Assembly: GCA_016794945.1 (NCBI GenBank) | Contig: JAEUIX010000005.1 | Span: forward strand, 1-11,651 | Reading direction: 5' to 3' | DNA length: 11,651 nt | Origin: Phycisphaerae bacterium | GTDB lineage: Bacteria > Planctomycetota > Phycisphaerae > Phycisphaerales > UBA1924 | Part shown: positions 1-7,029 of the stretch, one piece after another | How the letters are laid out: each line of letters opens with the position of its first letter | Position numbering within the stretch: position 1 is the stretch's first letter | Position numbers and translations under genes: made by a program | The notes under the pieces: generated by a model | Told to the model about the DNA's origin: nothing | The model's database searches: none | Seen by the model: the letters and a program-made list of their open reading frames with translations, nothing else

Positions 1-860
1 TCGCCCCGAACGCCAACGTGGTCGTTCCCTCCAACAACGGCATCAACGTCCGCGGCACCATCGTCAACGACGGCCGCATCACCCTCGGCAGTGGCCAACC
101 GGGCCCCAGCCAGCTCCTGCTCAACGGCCCCATGACCTTCCAGGGCAGCGGCCGGGTCGTCATGCCCAACACCGAGGCCCGCTTCAACTGGAGCGGCAGC
201 GGCACCGAGCAACTGACCAACGGTCCCGGCCACAGCCTCGAGGGCCTCGGCCTGATCCTCACCATGCCGGCGGTGAACGCGGGCATCCTGCGCCCCGGCC
301 TCGACGGCCCGGCGCCGACGTTCGGAACGCTCTACTTCGACCGCACGCTCGCCTGCACGCCCAGCAGCAGCGCGGTCTTCACCGTCGGCGGCACCGGCCC
401 CGCCGATTACGACCGCGTCCAGGTCGGCCAGACGCTGACGCTCAACGGCGAACTCCGCATCGAGCTGGCCCCCGGTTACCAGCCGCCCCCCGGCGCCATC
501 TTCCCCCTGATGTCCGGCTCGACGCGCACCGGTGTGTTCGCCTCGCGCACCCTCGCGCCGCTGGCCAGCGGGCGGCAGTGGCGCATCGAGTACACCCCCA
601 CCGGCGTCCGGGCTCGCGTCGCGCTCTGCGCCGCCGACATCGCCACCGAAGGATCCACGGACCTCAACTCCGGCCCCGACGGCTTCGTCACCGGCACCGA
701 CTTCGACGTGTTCATCCAGGCCTTCTTCACCGAGGCCCGCAACACCGCCGGCGACTACATCGCCGACCTCACCGACAACCTCGGCCAGGGCGGGCCCGAC
801 GGTTTCCTCACCGGCTCTGACTTCGATTACTACATCCAGGCGTTCTTCAGCGGCTGCTGA
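1..860 (+). CDS. Secreted beta-rich protein with C-terminal GC-type dockerin (5' truncated)
   Basis: The reading frame is open at the left edge (from base 3), so the N-terminus and any signal peptide lie outside the window. About 285 codons remain. Counting from the GTG at 18, residues 1-100 are short Gly/Asn-rich beta repeats (NDGRITLGSG, GPMTFQGSG) like those of beta-helical or autotransporter-type surface proteins. Residues ~105-203 resemble the segment that often follows such repeats (ADYDRVQVGQTLTLNG, then a 'GxIFPLMSGSTRTGVF' stretch). Residues 204-280 are a dockerin-like module: Cys, AD, then two PDGF[VL]TGxDFD repeats each followed by [FY]IQAFF, ending Gly-Cys. In Phycisphaerales this module caps many secreted proteins and is presumed to anchor or assemble them. 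The passenger function cannot be told. A strong terminator follows, so this gene ends its transcript. Confidence 0.8.
   Translation, partial: APNANVVVPSNNGINVRGTIVNDGRITLGSGQPGPSQLLLNGPMTFQGSGRVVMPNTEARFNWSGSGTEQLTNGPGHSLEGLGLILTMPAVNAGILRPGLDGPAPTFGTLYFDRTLACTPSSSAVFTVGGTGPADYDRVQVGQTLTLNGELRIELAPGYQPPPGAIFPLMSGSTRTGVFASRTLAPLASGRQWRIEYTPTGVRARVALCAADIATEGSTDLNSGPDGFVTGTDFDVFIQAFFTEARNTAGDYIADLTDNLGQGGPDGFLTGSDFDYYIQAFFSGC
627..857 (+). repeat. Dockerin-module copy 1 (codes for 77 aa)
   Basis: This segment codes for the C-terminal module of the first protein. A clearly related copy lies at 4427-4660, in the next gene. Shared stretches include the bases for AADIAT, GPDGF, FDVFIQAFF and the final GGC TGC TGA. 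Inside the copy the calcium-loop motif occurs twice (GPDGFVTGTDFD, GPDGFLTGSDFD). The relation is between domains of two paralogous tails, not a mobile repeat. Confidence 0.75.
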
Positions 861-890
861 TCTCGGAACCACCCAATCGGGGCATCGCTC

Positions 891-931
891 CCGACCGGGC
901 AGGCGTCCCGCTGCCCGGTCGGCGCGTTTTT
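891..931 (+). terminator. Rho-independent terminator after the first dockerin gene
   Basis: A perfect 11-bp stem pairs CCGACCGGGCA (891-901) with TGCCCGGTCGG (912-922) around a 10-nt loop. Four bases later comes a run of five T (927-931). It lies 30 nt past the stop codon at 860. Confidence 0.88.
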
Positions 932-972
932 GGTGAATGTTCCCGCGCAGTGTCTCACTTCCGCGCCATTTC

Positions 973-981
973 TGCTAGCGT
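973..981 (+). promoter_or_regulatory. Candidate extended -10 box for the 1,215-aa secreted protein
   Basis: TGCTAGCGT matches an extended -10 pattern (TGn plus TANNNT). It would start transcription near 988, giving a leader of roughly 28 nt that contains the Shine-Dalgarno sequence at 1004-1010. No convincing -35 hexamer is visible upstream. The preceding terminator means a promoter is needed between 932 and 1003. Confidence 0.4.
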
Positions 982-1003
982 GCCATGAACTGGCGGGGGG
1001 CGT

Positions 1004-1010
1004 GGAGGTG
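1004..1010 (+). promoter_or_regulatory. Ribosome binding site GGAGGTG
   Basis: A near-perfect Shine-Dalgarno sequence lies 5 nt before the ATG at 1016. It fixes the start of the large secreted protein over the out-of-frame ATG at 985. It stands out because most plus-strand genes in this window have no such sequence. Confidence 0.85.
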
Positions 1011-1015
1011 CAGAC

Positions 1016-4000
1016 ATGATCCGTCATTCGCTCGTCGTCGCAGCGACCCTGTTCTTCGCCACGGTCGCAGTGGCACAGCAGACGTCGCGGTTCTTCCTGG
1101 ACACCGTCGGCGCCTCCGAGTCGGCCTCGCGACCGGCCACCCCGCTCTCGTACACCAACCAGATCGTGCAGGGCACGAGCCGCTTCTACATCTACATCGC
1201 GTACGGGCAGGCCAATCAGAAGGCGGCCACGATCCGCATCGGCGCCCAGGTCGACGGTCCGGCCGTGATCACCGGCTGGAGCATCTACAACCACGTGCTG
1301 CCGGGCAATGCCACGCCGCGCTGGTCGTCCGTCAACCAGGGTTCGCTCGACGTCACCGGCAAGATCCTCACCGGTGTGGAGATGCTCGGCGTCGGCGTTC
1401 CGCCCGGGGCCAGCAACATCCCCGCCGCCACGGCCGCCGACACCGCACACTTCCGGGCCTCGGCCGGCGCCAACGACCCGTTCGGCACCACGCTGCTGGG
1501 GTACATCGATGTGCGCCACGCCGGCGGCGAGGGAACCGCCGCCCTCCGGCTGAACCTGCCCGCCGCCACGGGCGCGGTGTTCTACACCCTGGGCGCACCC
1601 GGCAGCGACACCGTGGCGTTCGGCTGGAACGACACGGCGTTGACGGCCAACGCCTCGGGCTCTGTCTCCGCGACGGCCGACGGCGTGGTCGCTCCGGCGC
1701 CCGTACGCCCGCCCGTCGCCGTGTTCTCCGATTTCGCCGCTCTGGGGAGTTCCCTGGTGCCGGGCGGCGCAGCGGGCGAACGGTTCGAGAGCTTCTCCCG
1801 CCCGTTCCCCAGCCCGGACGGCGCACGGATCATCTTCGGTGCCAATACCGATGCCGCCACGAGCGGCGACGGCATCATCCTGCTCGGCGCGCTGCTCCCC
1901 AAGCCCCGGCTGGCCATCGGCGTCCGCGAGGGCACGCCCACGTTCTTCGACGGCGCGGTGAACTACGGCATCCTCGACGAATACTGCGCCATCAACAACA
2001 CCGGCCAATGGGCATTCTCCGGCGACACTTCGGCAACGACAACGACCGACGAGATCGTTGCCCGCTGGGACGGCGCGGCGTTCGGTCTGGTGGCCCGCGA
2101 GGGAACTCAGGCGATCGGCCAGGGACCGGGCATCGGCTACGGCAGTCTGGCCGACACGGTTCACCTCACGACCACCGGCCAGGTTCGCTTCCGCTCCGCC
2201 ACGCTGACCGGCGCCACGACGCAACAGGTGATCTACCAGGCCACCGACCCCGCTTCCGGCCTGGTGCTCTTCCAGACCGATTCCGTCCTGCCCAGCCTCC
2301 AGTTGACGCCGCCCGCCCAATCGATCGACAACTTCACCGCCAATCGCTTCTCGTCCGATCCGCAGTCCGGGAACATCATCGTTGCCGGCGACCTCAACGG
2401 CCCGACGACGACCGACGCCTTCGTGATGGTCAACGGCACGATTCGAGGTCAGGAAGGCTCCGTCCTGCCCGGCTCATCCTTCGCTTCGCCCGTCGCCTCC
2501 TTCGGGTTCGAGCGCATGGCCGTCGGCGGGGGCTCCTGGCTCTTCCGCGGCAGCAACGCCGACGGCCGGGACTGGGTCTCGCGCGGAGTCTCGCTGGCGT
2601 CCAACACCGTCGTCGCAAACAGCGGCGCGCCCATCACGCCGGAGTCCACCGAGCTGTTCGACGACTCCGCATTCTCGCCCACCTTCTTCACCATCGCCCC
2701 CGACCGGCTCGGGCACTACGTGATCGGCGGCACCACCAACTCGCCGGACACCCAGGCCAACGCGGTGCTCACGCTCGACGGACGAATCGTGATCTCACGC
2801 GAGGGCGACGGGGTCGACCTCGACGGCAACGGCACCGCCGACAGCGCCTTCATCTCGACCTATAACAACGACGACTGCTTCCTCACCGACGACGGTCGCT
2901 TCTACTTCACGGCCGACCTGCGCAACGGAGTCGGCGTGTCCATAGGCCAGGCGCTGCTCCGGCTCGACACGCCCGATGTCCTGTTCGACAACGGACCCAT
3001 CGTCACCCAGCAGGGCGTCGGCGGCAACGGATCGGACGTCAATCGGGAAGACGATGCACCCGGCGGCGGCGTGGGAACGAACAACTCCGGTACGTTCCGC
3101 ATCGCCGACGACTTCGTCGTTCCCGCCAACACGGAGTGGATCGTCGACTCGATCACCATCCTGGCCTACGGGTTCAGCACTCCCGCTGGCGACCCGCCCG
3201 TGTCGCCCTTCACCGGCCTGACCCTGCGGATCTGGGACGGCCCTCCCGGCGCCGTCGGCTCCAACATCGTCTTCGGCGACACGACCACCAACCGCCTGGT
3301 GACCTCCGGTTTCGCCGGCACCTACCGGATTCCCGCAGGCACAGCGCTGACCTCGACCGCCCGCGCCATCATGTACCTCGTCGTCGATCTGGACGGTATC
3401 GTGCTTCCCGCGGGCGACTACTGGATCGACTACGCCACCACGCACTCGGTCGGAAGCGCCTTCTCTCCGCCGGTGATCTACCACCGGCTCGGTGGCAAGT
3501 CCGGCGCCAACGGCCAGCAGTCGGCCAACAGCGGCTCGACGTACGCCCCAACCGCCGCCCCGGCACGCGACTTCCCGTTCACGGTCCGCGGCCAGTCCCG
3601 CACCGTCAACATCGACGAGTCCGAGCCCAACAATTCCAAGCCCACCGCAACCCCGGCAACGCTCACGCTCAACGACAGCGCCACCATCACCGGCACGGCT
3701 ACCGGCGGCGATGTGGACTACTACCTCATCACCACCCCCCAGGTCCTGGGAATCTGGGAACACACCCTCACGCTGACGACCACCATCGGAGGGCACACCC
3801 TCTCGCTCCGGGGCGATTTGCAGTCCGCCGGGGTGATCACCACCAGCAGCGACATCCCCCTTCAGACCGCCATCTCGTCGGGGTCCAGCCGCACGCTCCG
3901 CTGGTACTCCCTGCCGGGCGACCCGGCGCCCGCCGTCTACGTGAGCGTCTCCGGCACGGCGGGAACCACCGCCCCCTACTCCCTCACGCTCAGCTCCGTG

Positions 4001-4663
4001 CCCATCACCCCGACCGACATTCCCGGCGGCCCGTTCCGCGGCCCGACGATCCAGTTCACCAGCGTCGGCAGCGTCGACAGCGAGTGCTGGGTGTACGACG
4101 GCAGTCTCTCCCCCATTGTCGGCTACGGCAACGATGACAAGATCAACACGCTCTCGCGCCTGCAGCGCACCTTCGCCCCCGGCACCTACTACATCGCCTG
4201 GGCCAGGTTCAACTTCGCCAACAACCAGGAGTCCCCGCCGGACGACAACTTCCGGAACGGCGGCGTGCTCGACTTCCCCAAGGTGGCGCAGTCCTCTAGT
4301 CAGTCGTTCGCCGGCAACCTCAACTTCACGACCGGCACGGCCAACGAACTGCGCAACACGCCGCTGGTGTCGTCCATCCCCTTCCAGGTCCACTGGATGC
4401 GATTCACCGTGCTCCCGTCGCTGGCCTGCTCGGCCGCCGACATCGCCACCAGCGGCAGCGCCGACCCCCTCAGCGGCCCCGACGGCTTCCTCACCGGAGA
4501 GGACTTCGACGTCTTCATTCAGGCGTTCTTCTCCGAACTCCGCAACAACGCCGGCGTGCTCATCGCCGATCTGACAGACGACTCCGGCACCGGCCCGCCC
4601 GACGGCTTCCTCACCGGGGCCGACTTCGACCGCTTCATCCTGCTGTTCTTCACCGGCTGCTGA
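1016..4663 (+). CDS. Large secreted modular protein with NxxGxxAF repeats and GC-type dockerin
   Basis: The 1,215-aa product starts with a Sec signal peptide: charged MIRH, hydrophobic 5-19, cleavage after AVA at residue 20. Residues ~25-225 form a beta-rich N-terminal module of unknown function. Residues ~235-650 carry repeats of the choice-of-anchor 'NxxGxxAF' type: NNTGQWAF at 327-334, weaker copies near 386-392 (TTTGQVRF), 501-511 and 622-631, each near a 'REG'-like or acidic turn. Residues ~655-860 form a beta-sandwich-like module seen in planctomycete secreted proteins (IADDFVVP, LRIWDGPPG, VFGDTTTNRL). A DESEPNNS start at 867 opens a pre-peptidase-C-terminal-like region to ~1135. The dockerin is 1138-1215, with PDGF motifs at 1157 and 1195 and a terminal Gly-Cys. 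The protein is presumably cell-surface or extracellular. No catalytic motif was recognised. A terminator follows, so it is probably monocistronic. Confidence 0.88.
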   Translation: MIRHSLVVAATLFFATVAVAQQTSRFFLDTVGASESASRPATPLSYTNQIVQGTSRFYIYIAYGQANQKAATIRIGAQVDGPAVITGWSIYNHVLPGNATPRWSSVNQGSLDVTGKILTGVEMLGVGVPPGASNIPAATAADTAHFRASAGANDPFGTTLLGYIDVRHAGGEGTAALRLNLPAATGAVFYTLGAPGSDTVAFGWNDTALTANASGSVSATADGVVAPAPVRPPVAVFSDFAALGSSLVPGGAAGERFESFSRPFPSPDGARIIFGANTDAATSGDGIILLGALLPKPRLAIGVREGTPTFFDGAVNYGILDEYCAINNTGQWAFSGDTSATTTTDEIVARWDGAAFGLVAREGTQAIGQGPGIGYGSLADTVHLTTTGQVRFRSATLTGATTQQVIYQATDPASGLVLFQTDSVLPSLQLTPPAQSIDNFTANRFSSDPQSGNIIVAGDLNGPTTTDAFVMVNGTIRGQEGSVLPGSSFASPVASFGFERMAVGGGSWLFRGSNADGRDWVSRGVSLASNTVVANSGAPITPESTELFDDSAFSPTFFTIAPDRLGHYVIGGTTNSPDTQANAVLTLDGRIVISREGDGVDLDGNGTADSAFISTYNNDDCFLTDDGRFYFTADLRNGVGVSIGQALLRLDTPDVLFDNGPIVTQQGVGGNGSDVNREDDAPGGGVGTNNSGTFRIADDFVVPANTEWIVDSITILAYGFSTPAGDPPVSPFTGLTLRIWDGPPGAVGSNIVFGDTTTNRLVTSGFAGTYRIPAGTALTSTARAIMYLVVDLDGIVLPAGDYWIDYATTHSVGSAFSPPVIYHRLGGKSGANGQQSANSGSTYAPTAAPARDFPFTVRGQSRTVNIDESEPNNSKPTATPATLTLNDSATITGTATGGDVDYYLITTPQVLGIWEHTLTLTTTIGGHTLSLRGDLQSAGVITTSSDIPLQTAISSGSSRTLRWYSLPGDPAPAVYVSVSGTAGTTAPYSLTLSSVPITPTDIPGGPFRGPTIQFTSVGSVDSECWVYDGSLSPIVGYGNDDKINTLSRLQRTFAPGTYYIAWARFNFANNQESPPDDNFRNGGVLDFPKVAQSSSQSFAGNLNFTTGTANELRNTPLVSSIPFQVHWMRFTVLPSLACSAADIATSGSADPLSGPDGFLTGEDFDVFIQAFFSELRNNAGVLIADLTDDSGTGPPDGFLTGADFDRFILLFFTGC
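4427..4660 (+). repeat. Dockerin-module copy 2 (codes for 78 aa)
   Basis: This is the C-terminal module of the 1,215-aa protein and the paralogue of 627-857. It starts at Cys1138, contains the calcium-loop motif twice (GPDGFLTGEDFD, PPDGFLTGADFD) and ends Gly-Cys. The second half has diverged (FILLFF in place of YIQAFF). Confidence 0.75.
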
Positions 4664-4693
4664 GCACCTTCGCCGCCAACCACCGCACCTTCC

Positions 4694-4726
4694 CGAGCCG
4701 GCCGCCCGTGGGCCGGCTCGTTCTTT
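4694..4726 (+). terminator. Rho-independent terminator after the 1,215-aa gene
   Basis: A perfect 10-bp stem pairs CGAGCCGGCC (4694-4703) with GGCCGGCTCG (4711-4720) around a 7-nt loop. TTCTTT follows. On the minus strand the same hairpin is followed by GGGAAGG, not a T run, so it would serve the convergent tRNA gene poorly or not at all as an intrinsic terminator. Confidence 0.85.
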
Positions 4727-4738
4727 CCCCCCGCTCAA

Positions 4739-4812
4739 TACACCGGAGAGGACTCGAACCTCTGACCTGCGGTTTCGAAGACCGCCGCTCTATCCAACTG
4801 AGCTACCGGTGC
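4739..4812 (-). tRNA. tRNA-Arg (anticodon TCG)
   Basis: The reverse strand folds as a 74-nt cloverleaf: acceptor GCACCGG/CCGGTGT, TA, D-arm GCTC-AGTTGGATA-GAGC, anticodon arm GCGGT-CTTCGAA-ACCGC, five-base variable loop, and T-arm AGAGG-TTCGAGT-CCTCT. The anticodon TCG (plus-strand bases 4776-4778) reads CGA and, by wobble, CGG, so the charge is arginine. The first acceptor pair is G1-U72 and the discriminator is A. CCA is not encoded and must be added enzymatically. The gene converges with the preceding protein gene and diverges from the EamA transporter gene. Confidence 0.93.
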
Positions 4813-4820
4813 CCGCCGTC

Positions 4821-4826
4821 AGCCTA
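4821..4826 (-). promoter_or_regulatory. Candidate -10 box for tRNA-Arg
   Basis: On the minus strand TAGGCT ends 8 nt before the mature 5' end of the tRNA, a normal -10 distance for a very short leader. A -35 box would fall inside the start of the divergent EamA gene and no clear match is visible. Confidence 0.3.
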
Positions 4827-4836
4827 GGCCGGCGGC

Positions 4837-4842
4837 TAGCCT
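4837..4842 (+). promoter_or_regulatory. Candidate -10 box giving a leaderless EamA mRNA
   Basis: TAGCCT lies 8 nt before the ATG at 4851. That is the distance from a -10 hexamer to its transcription start, so the mRNA could begin at or next to the start codon. No Shine-Dalgarno sequence precedes this ATG. No -35 match is apparent. The same arrangement recurs at 5913 and 7596. Confidence 0.4.
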
Positions 4843-4850
4843 TCGCCCCG

Positions 4851-5915
4851 ATGTCCGCCTCCCTCCAGCAGGGCCACCCCTCCCGCGCCGCGGGCATCAC
4901 CCTCATCGTCGCCACGCTCCTGTCCTGGGCCGCCGTGCCCCTGTTCCTGCGCGTCTTCCGAGAATGGGGCCTCGACGCCTTCAGCTCCAACGGCTGGCGC
5001 TACGGCATCTCCGCCGCCTTCTGGCTGCCGTTCCTCTATGTCACCTGGCGCCGCGGCCGCCTTCCCGCCTCCCTCCTGGCCGCCGCCATCGTGCCATTCC
5101 TCTTCAACGCCGTTGGCCAGACCTTCTTCGCCTGGGTGTTCTACATCCTCGACCCCGGCTTCGGCACCTTCATCTTCCGCGTGCAGATCGTCTTCGTCAC
5201 CATCGGCGCCTGGCTGCTCTTCCCCGCCGAGCGCGGCACGCTGCGCTCCCCCCGATACTGGATCGGCGTCGCCGGCGTGGTGCTCGGGTCGGTCGGCCTG
5301 GTGGTGTTCAGCGGGCAGGCCCCGCGCGGCGCCACCGCCGTCGGCATCGCTGTCGCGCTCGCCAGCGGCGCGCTCTTCGCCGGCTACGGCCTGGCCGTGC
5401 GCTACTACGTGTCGCAATACCACCCCGTCACCGCCTTCGGCGTCATCTGCCAGTACACCGCCGGTGGCGTGCTCGCCGTGATGTTCGCCATGCAGGCGCT
5501 GCAGCCCGCGGCGTTCGGCAAGGTCGACGCCGCGCTACCGCTGTCCTTCGACCTCTGGCAGTGGTTCATGCTCGTGGCCTCGGCGTTCATCGGCATCGCC
5601 ATCAGCCACGTGCTCTACTACGCCGCGCTCACGCGCCTGGGCGTCGCCGTCTCGGTCGGAATCATCCAGCTCCAGCCCGTGCTCACGGCCACCACCAGCT
5701 CGCTCATCGGCTGGGACCGGCTGAACGCCGCTCAGTGGGCCAGCGGCCTGGTGGGCGTGGTCGGGGCGATCGTCATGCTCACCGCCAGACGCAGGCCGGA
5801 GACCGGCCCCGCCGAGCTCGCCGCCCCCCTGGACGTCGGCGAGGAATCCGAGATCGCCGTCCACCGTGAACCATCGTCCACCTCACCACCCGCCACCCCC
5901 CCACCGCCCCGATAA
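4851..5915 (+). CDS. EamA/DMT-superfamily inner-membrane transporter
   Basis: The 354-aa product has about ten hydrophobic segments, near residues 14-36, 50-66, 74-99, 104-123, 136-154, 162-187, 194-213, 236-258, 264-286 and 293-311. This matches the 5+5 duplicated EamA fold of the drug/metabolite transporter superfamily. Typical features are SxxxWRYGIS after the first segment, a helix end with a short polar loop near 154-160, and AALTRLGVAVSVGIIQLQPVLT in the second half. Family members export or exchange metabolites such as amino acids; the substrate here cannot be told. The ATG at 4851 is chosen because the in-frame GTG at 4809 lies inside the tRNA gene. Residues 312-354 are a hydrophilic, Pro-rich tail. 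The stop codon TAA is 9 nt before the next start. Confidence 0.88.
   Translation: MSASLQQGHPSRAAGITLIVATLLSWAAVPLFLRVFREWGLDAFSSNGWRYGISAAFWLPFLYVTWRRGRLPASLLAAAIVPFLFNAVGQTFFAWVFYILDPGFGTFIFRVQIVFVTIGAWLLFPAERGTLRSPRYWIGVAGVVLGSVGLVVFSGQAPRGATAVGIAVALASGALFAGYGLAVRYYVSQYHPVTAFGVICQYTAGGVLAVMFAMQALQPAAFGKVDAALPLSFDLWQWFMLVASAFIGIAISHVLYYAALTRLGVAVSVGIIQLQPVLTATTSSLIGWDRLNAAQWASGLVGVVGAIVMLTARRRPETGPAELAAPLDVGEESEIAVHREPSSTSPPATPPPPR
5889..5910 (-). other. Potential G-quadruplex on the minus strand
   Basis: The codons for the Pro-rich tail give C runs of 3, 7 and 4 on the plus strand (5889-5891, 5896-5902, 5907-5910). On the minus strand these make four possible G3 tracts with loops of 1-5 nt. 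The site lies just upstream of the cyclodeaminase start. It may be only a by-product of proline codons. Confidence 0.35.
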
Positions 5916-5918
5916 CCT
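5913..5918 (+). promoter_or_regulatory. Candidate -10 box overlapping the EamA stop codon
   Basis: TAACCT includes the TAA stop of the transporter gene and lies 6 nt before the GTG at 5925. That is right for a leaderless start. No Shine-Dalgarno sequence is present. The gene could equally be read from the transporter mRNA. Confidence 0.33.
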
Positions 5919-5924
5919 CCAGCC

Positions 5925-6536
5925 GTGAACACGCCGATCGCCGAACAGCGCTTCGCCGACTTCCTCGCCGCACTGGCCGCACGCTCGCCCACGCCCGGCG
6001 GCGGGGCCGCGGCCGGCGCCGTGGGGGCTGTCGCCGCGTCGCTGGCCGAGATGGTCGTCGCCTATTCGCTCGGCAAGAAGGACCTGGCCAACCACGCGCC
6101 GACCCTGGAGGCGGCCCGCGCTGCGCTGGCCCGCGCCCGCTCGCTGTTCACCACGCTGGCCGACGAAGACGCGCAGGCCTACGCCCTGTTCAGCGAACTC
6201 TCCCGCCTGCCCGCCGCCGACCCGCGCCGCGCAGCCGAACTCCCCGCCGCCGTCGACGCCTGCACCGCCGCCCCCCTGGCCATGCTCGCAGCCGCCGCCG
6301 ATCTGTCCGCCCTCTGCCGCGACCTGGCCCCCATCACCAACCGCCACCTGCGCAGCGACCTGGCCATCGCCGCCATCCTGGCCCACGCGGCCGCCGCCGC
6401 CGCCGAGCGCAACGTCGCCATCAACCTCCCCACCATCGCCGACGACGCGAGCCGCGCACGCACCGCCGCGCTGGCCGCCGAAGTGCTGACGCGGGCCGCG
6501 TCGGCGGCCGCCGCGACACAGGACGCCTGCCGATGA
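5925..6536 (+). CDS. Cyclodeaminase/cyclohydrolase family protein (FTCD C-terminal-like folate enzyme)
   Basis: The 203-aa product matches, at full domain length, the stand-alone cyclodeaminase family that also forms the C-terminal half of formiminotransferase-cyclodeaminase. The signature SPTPGGGAAAG is at 21-31. It is followed by an Ala-rich helix with the conserved Lys pair (K51-K52), DEDAQAY at 80-86, RSDLAIAA at 143-150 and NVAINLPTI at 163-171. Members convert formimino-THF to methenyl-THF plus ammonia, or hydrolyse methenyl-THF to formyl-THF. No formiminotransferase domain or histidine-utilisation gene is nearby, so the cyclohydrolase role may be likelier, but that is inference. The start is GTG, 9 nt after the transporter stop. 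The end overlaps the next gene by four bases (ATGA). Runs of alanine (for example 155-160) reflect GC bias. Confidence 0.85.
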   Translation: MNTPIAEQRFADFLAALAARSPTPGGGAAAGAVGAVAASLAEMVVAYSLGKKDLANHAPTLEAARAALARARSLFTTLADEDAQAYALFSELSRLPAADPRRAAELPAAVDACTAAPLAMLAAAADLSALCRDLAPITNRHLRSDLAIAAILAHAAAAAAERNVAINLPTIADDASRARTAALAAEVLTRAASAAAATQDACR

Positions 6537-7021
6537 CGGAGCCCGCTCGGCAGCACGGCGAGCACGACGCCGAGTGGTTCGCCCGGCCCGACGGCCCCGA
6601 GCGCGGCGCGGGCCTGCGCTTCGGGTGCACCATGTGCGGCAACTGCTGCTCGGGCCCGCCCGGCTACGTGCTGGTAACCGAGCAGGAGTGCGCCGCCCTG
6701 GCCGCGCGCCTGGGTATCGGCGTCGAAGCCTTCAAGCGCGACTACACCAACGTGATGGACGAGGGACGCTCGCTCAACGAGCGACGCACGCCCGCCGGCT
6801 TCGATTGCGTGTTCCTCGATCGGCAGAAGATCGCCGGAAAAGCCGTGTGCTCCGTCTACGAGCACCGGCCGGCGCAGTGCCGCACGTGGCCCTTCTGGCC
6901 CAGCCTGCTCGAAAGCCGCGCCGCCTGGACCCGCGCCAAGAAGACCTGCCCCGGCCTGGACCGCGGCGCCCTGGTGCCCGTGCAGCAGATCCGCGTGCTG
7001 CGCGACACAATCGCCATCTGA
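6533..7021 (+). CDS. YkgJ-family cysteine cluster protein
   Basis: The 162-aa product carries the CxxCxxCC signature of the YkgJ (UPF0153-like) family as CTMCGNCC at residues 32-39. Further cysteines are at 53, 92, 106, 116 and 139. The segment YEHRPAQCRTWPFWP (109-123) is the usual second half of the cluster (RPxxCRxxPF). The family is thought to bind zinc or an Fe-S cluster; its biochemical role is unsettled. It is cytosolic, with no signal peptide. Its ATG lies within the ATGA overlap with the cyclodeaminase gene, so translation is probably coupled. A second, diverged cysteine-cluster protein follows at 7030. Confidence 0.87.
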   Translation: MTEPARQHGEHDAEWFARPDGPERGAGLRFGCTMCGNCCSGPPGYVLVTEQECAALAARLGIGVEAFKRDYTNVMDEGRSLNERRTPAGFDCVFLDRQKIAGKAVCSVYEHRPAQCRTWPFWPSLLESRAAWTRAKKTCPGLDRGALVPVQQIRVLRDTIAI

Positions 7022-7029
7022 GCACGCCC

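Noticed and set aside
830..2320. 496-codon open frame on the minus strand
   Set aside because: It lies opposite the secreted-protein gene and across the first terminator. The translation is Gly/Arg/Ala/Asp-rich with no domain. Long antisense frames are expected in DNA this rich in GC.
985..2865. 626-codon plus-strand frame starting at ATG 985
   Set aside because: It is Arg/His/Pro-rich, in another frame of the 1,215-aa gene, and lacks the ribosome binding site that points to 1016.
2795..4738. 647-codon open frame on the minus strand
   Set aside because: It is antisense to the signal-peptide-bearing 1,215-aa gene and runs through the terminator at 4694; its Gly/Val/Arg/Asp-rich translation looks like a GC-bias shadow.
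4809..4850. Upstream GTG start for the EamA transporter
   Set aside because: It lies inside the tRNA-Arg gene. The ATG at 4851 gives a normal N-terminus.
6388..6408. GCC-rich microsatellite-like tract
   Set aside because: These are alanine codons inside the cyclodeaminase gene. They are short and imperfect, with no sign of expansion.
6574..7029. Long upstream extension of the second cysteine-cluster gene
   Set aside because: This part is an Arg-rich out-of-frame reading of the YkgJ gene at 6533-7021. The plausible start is the GTG at 7030.
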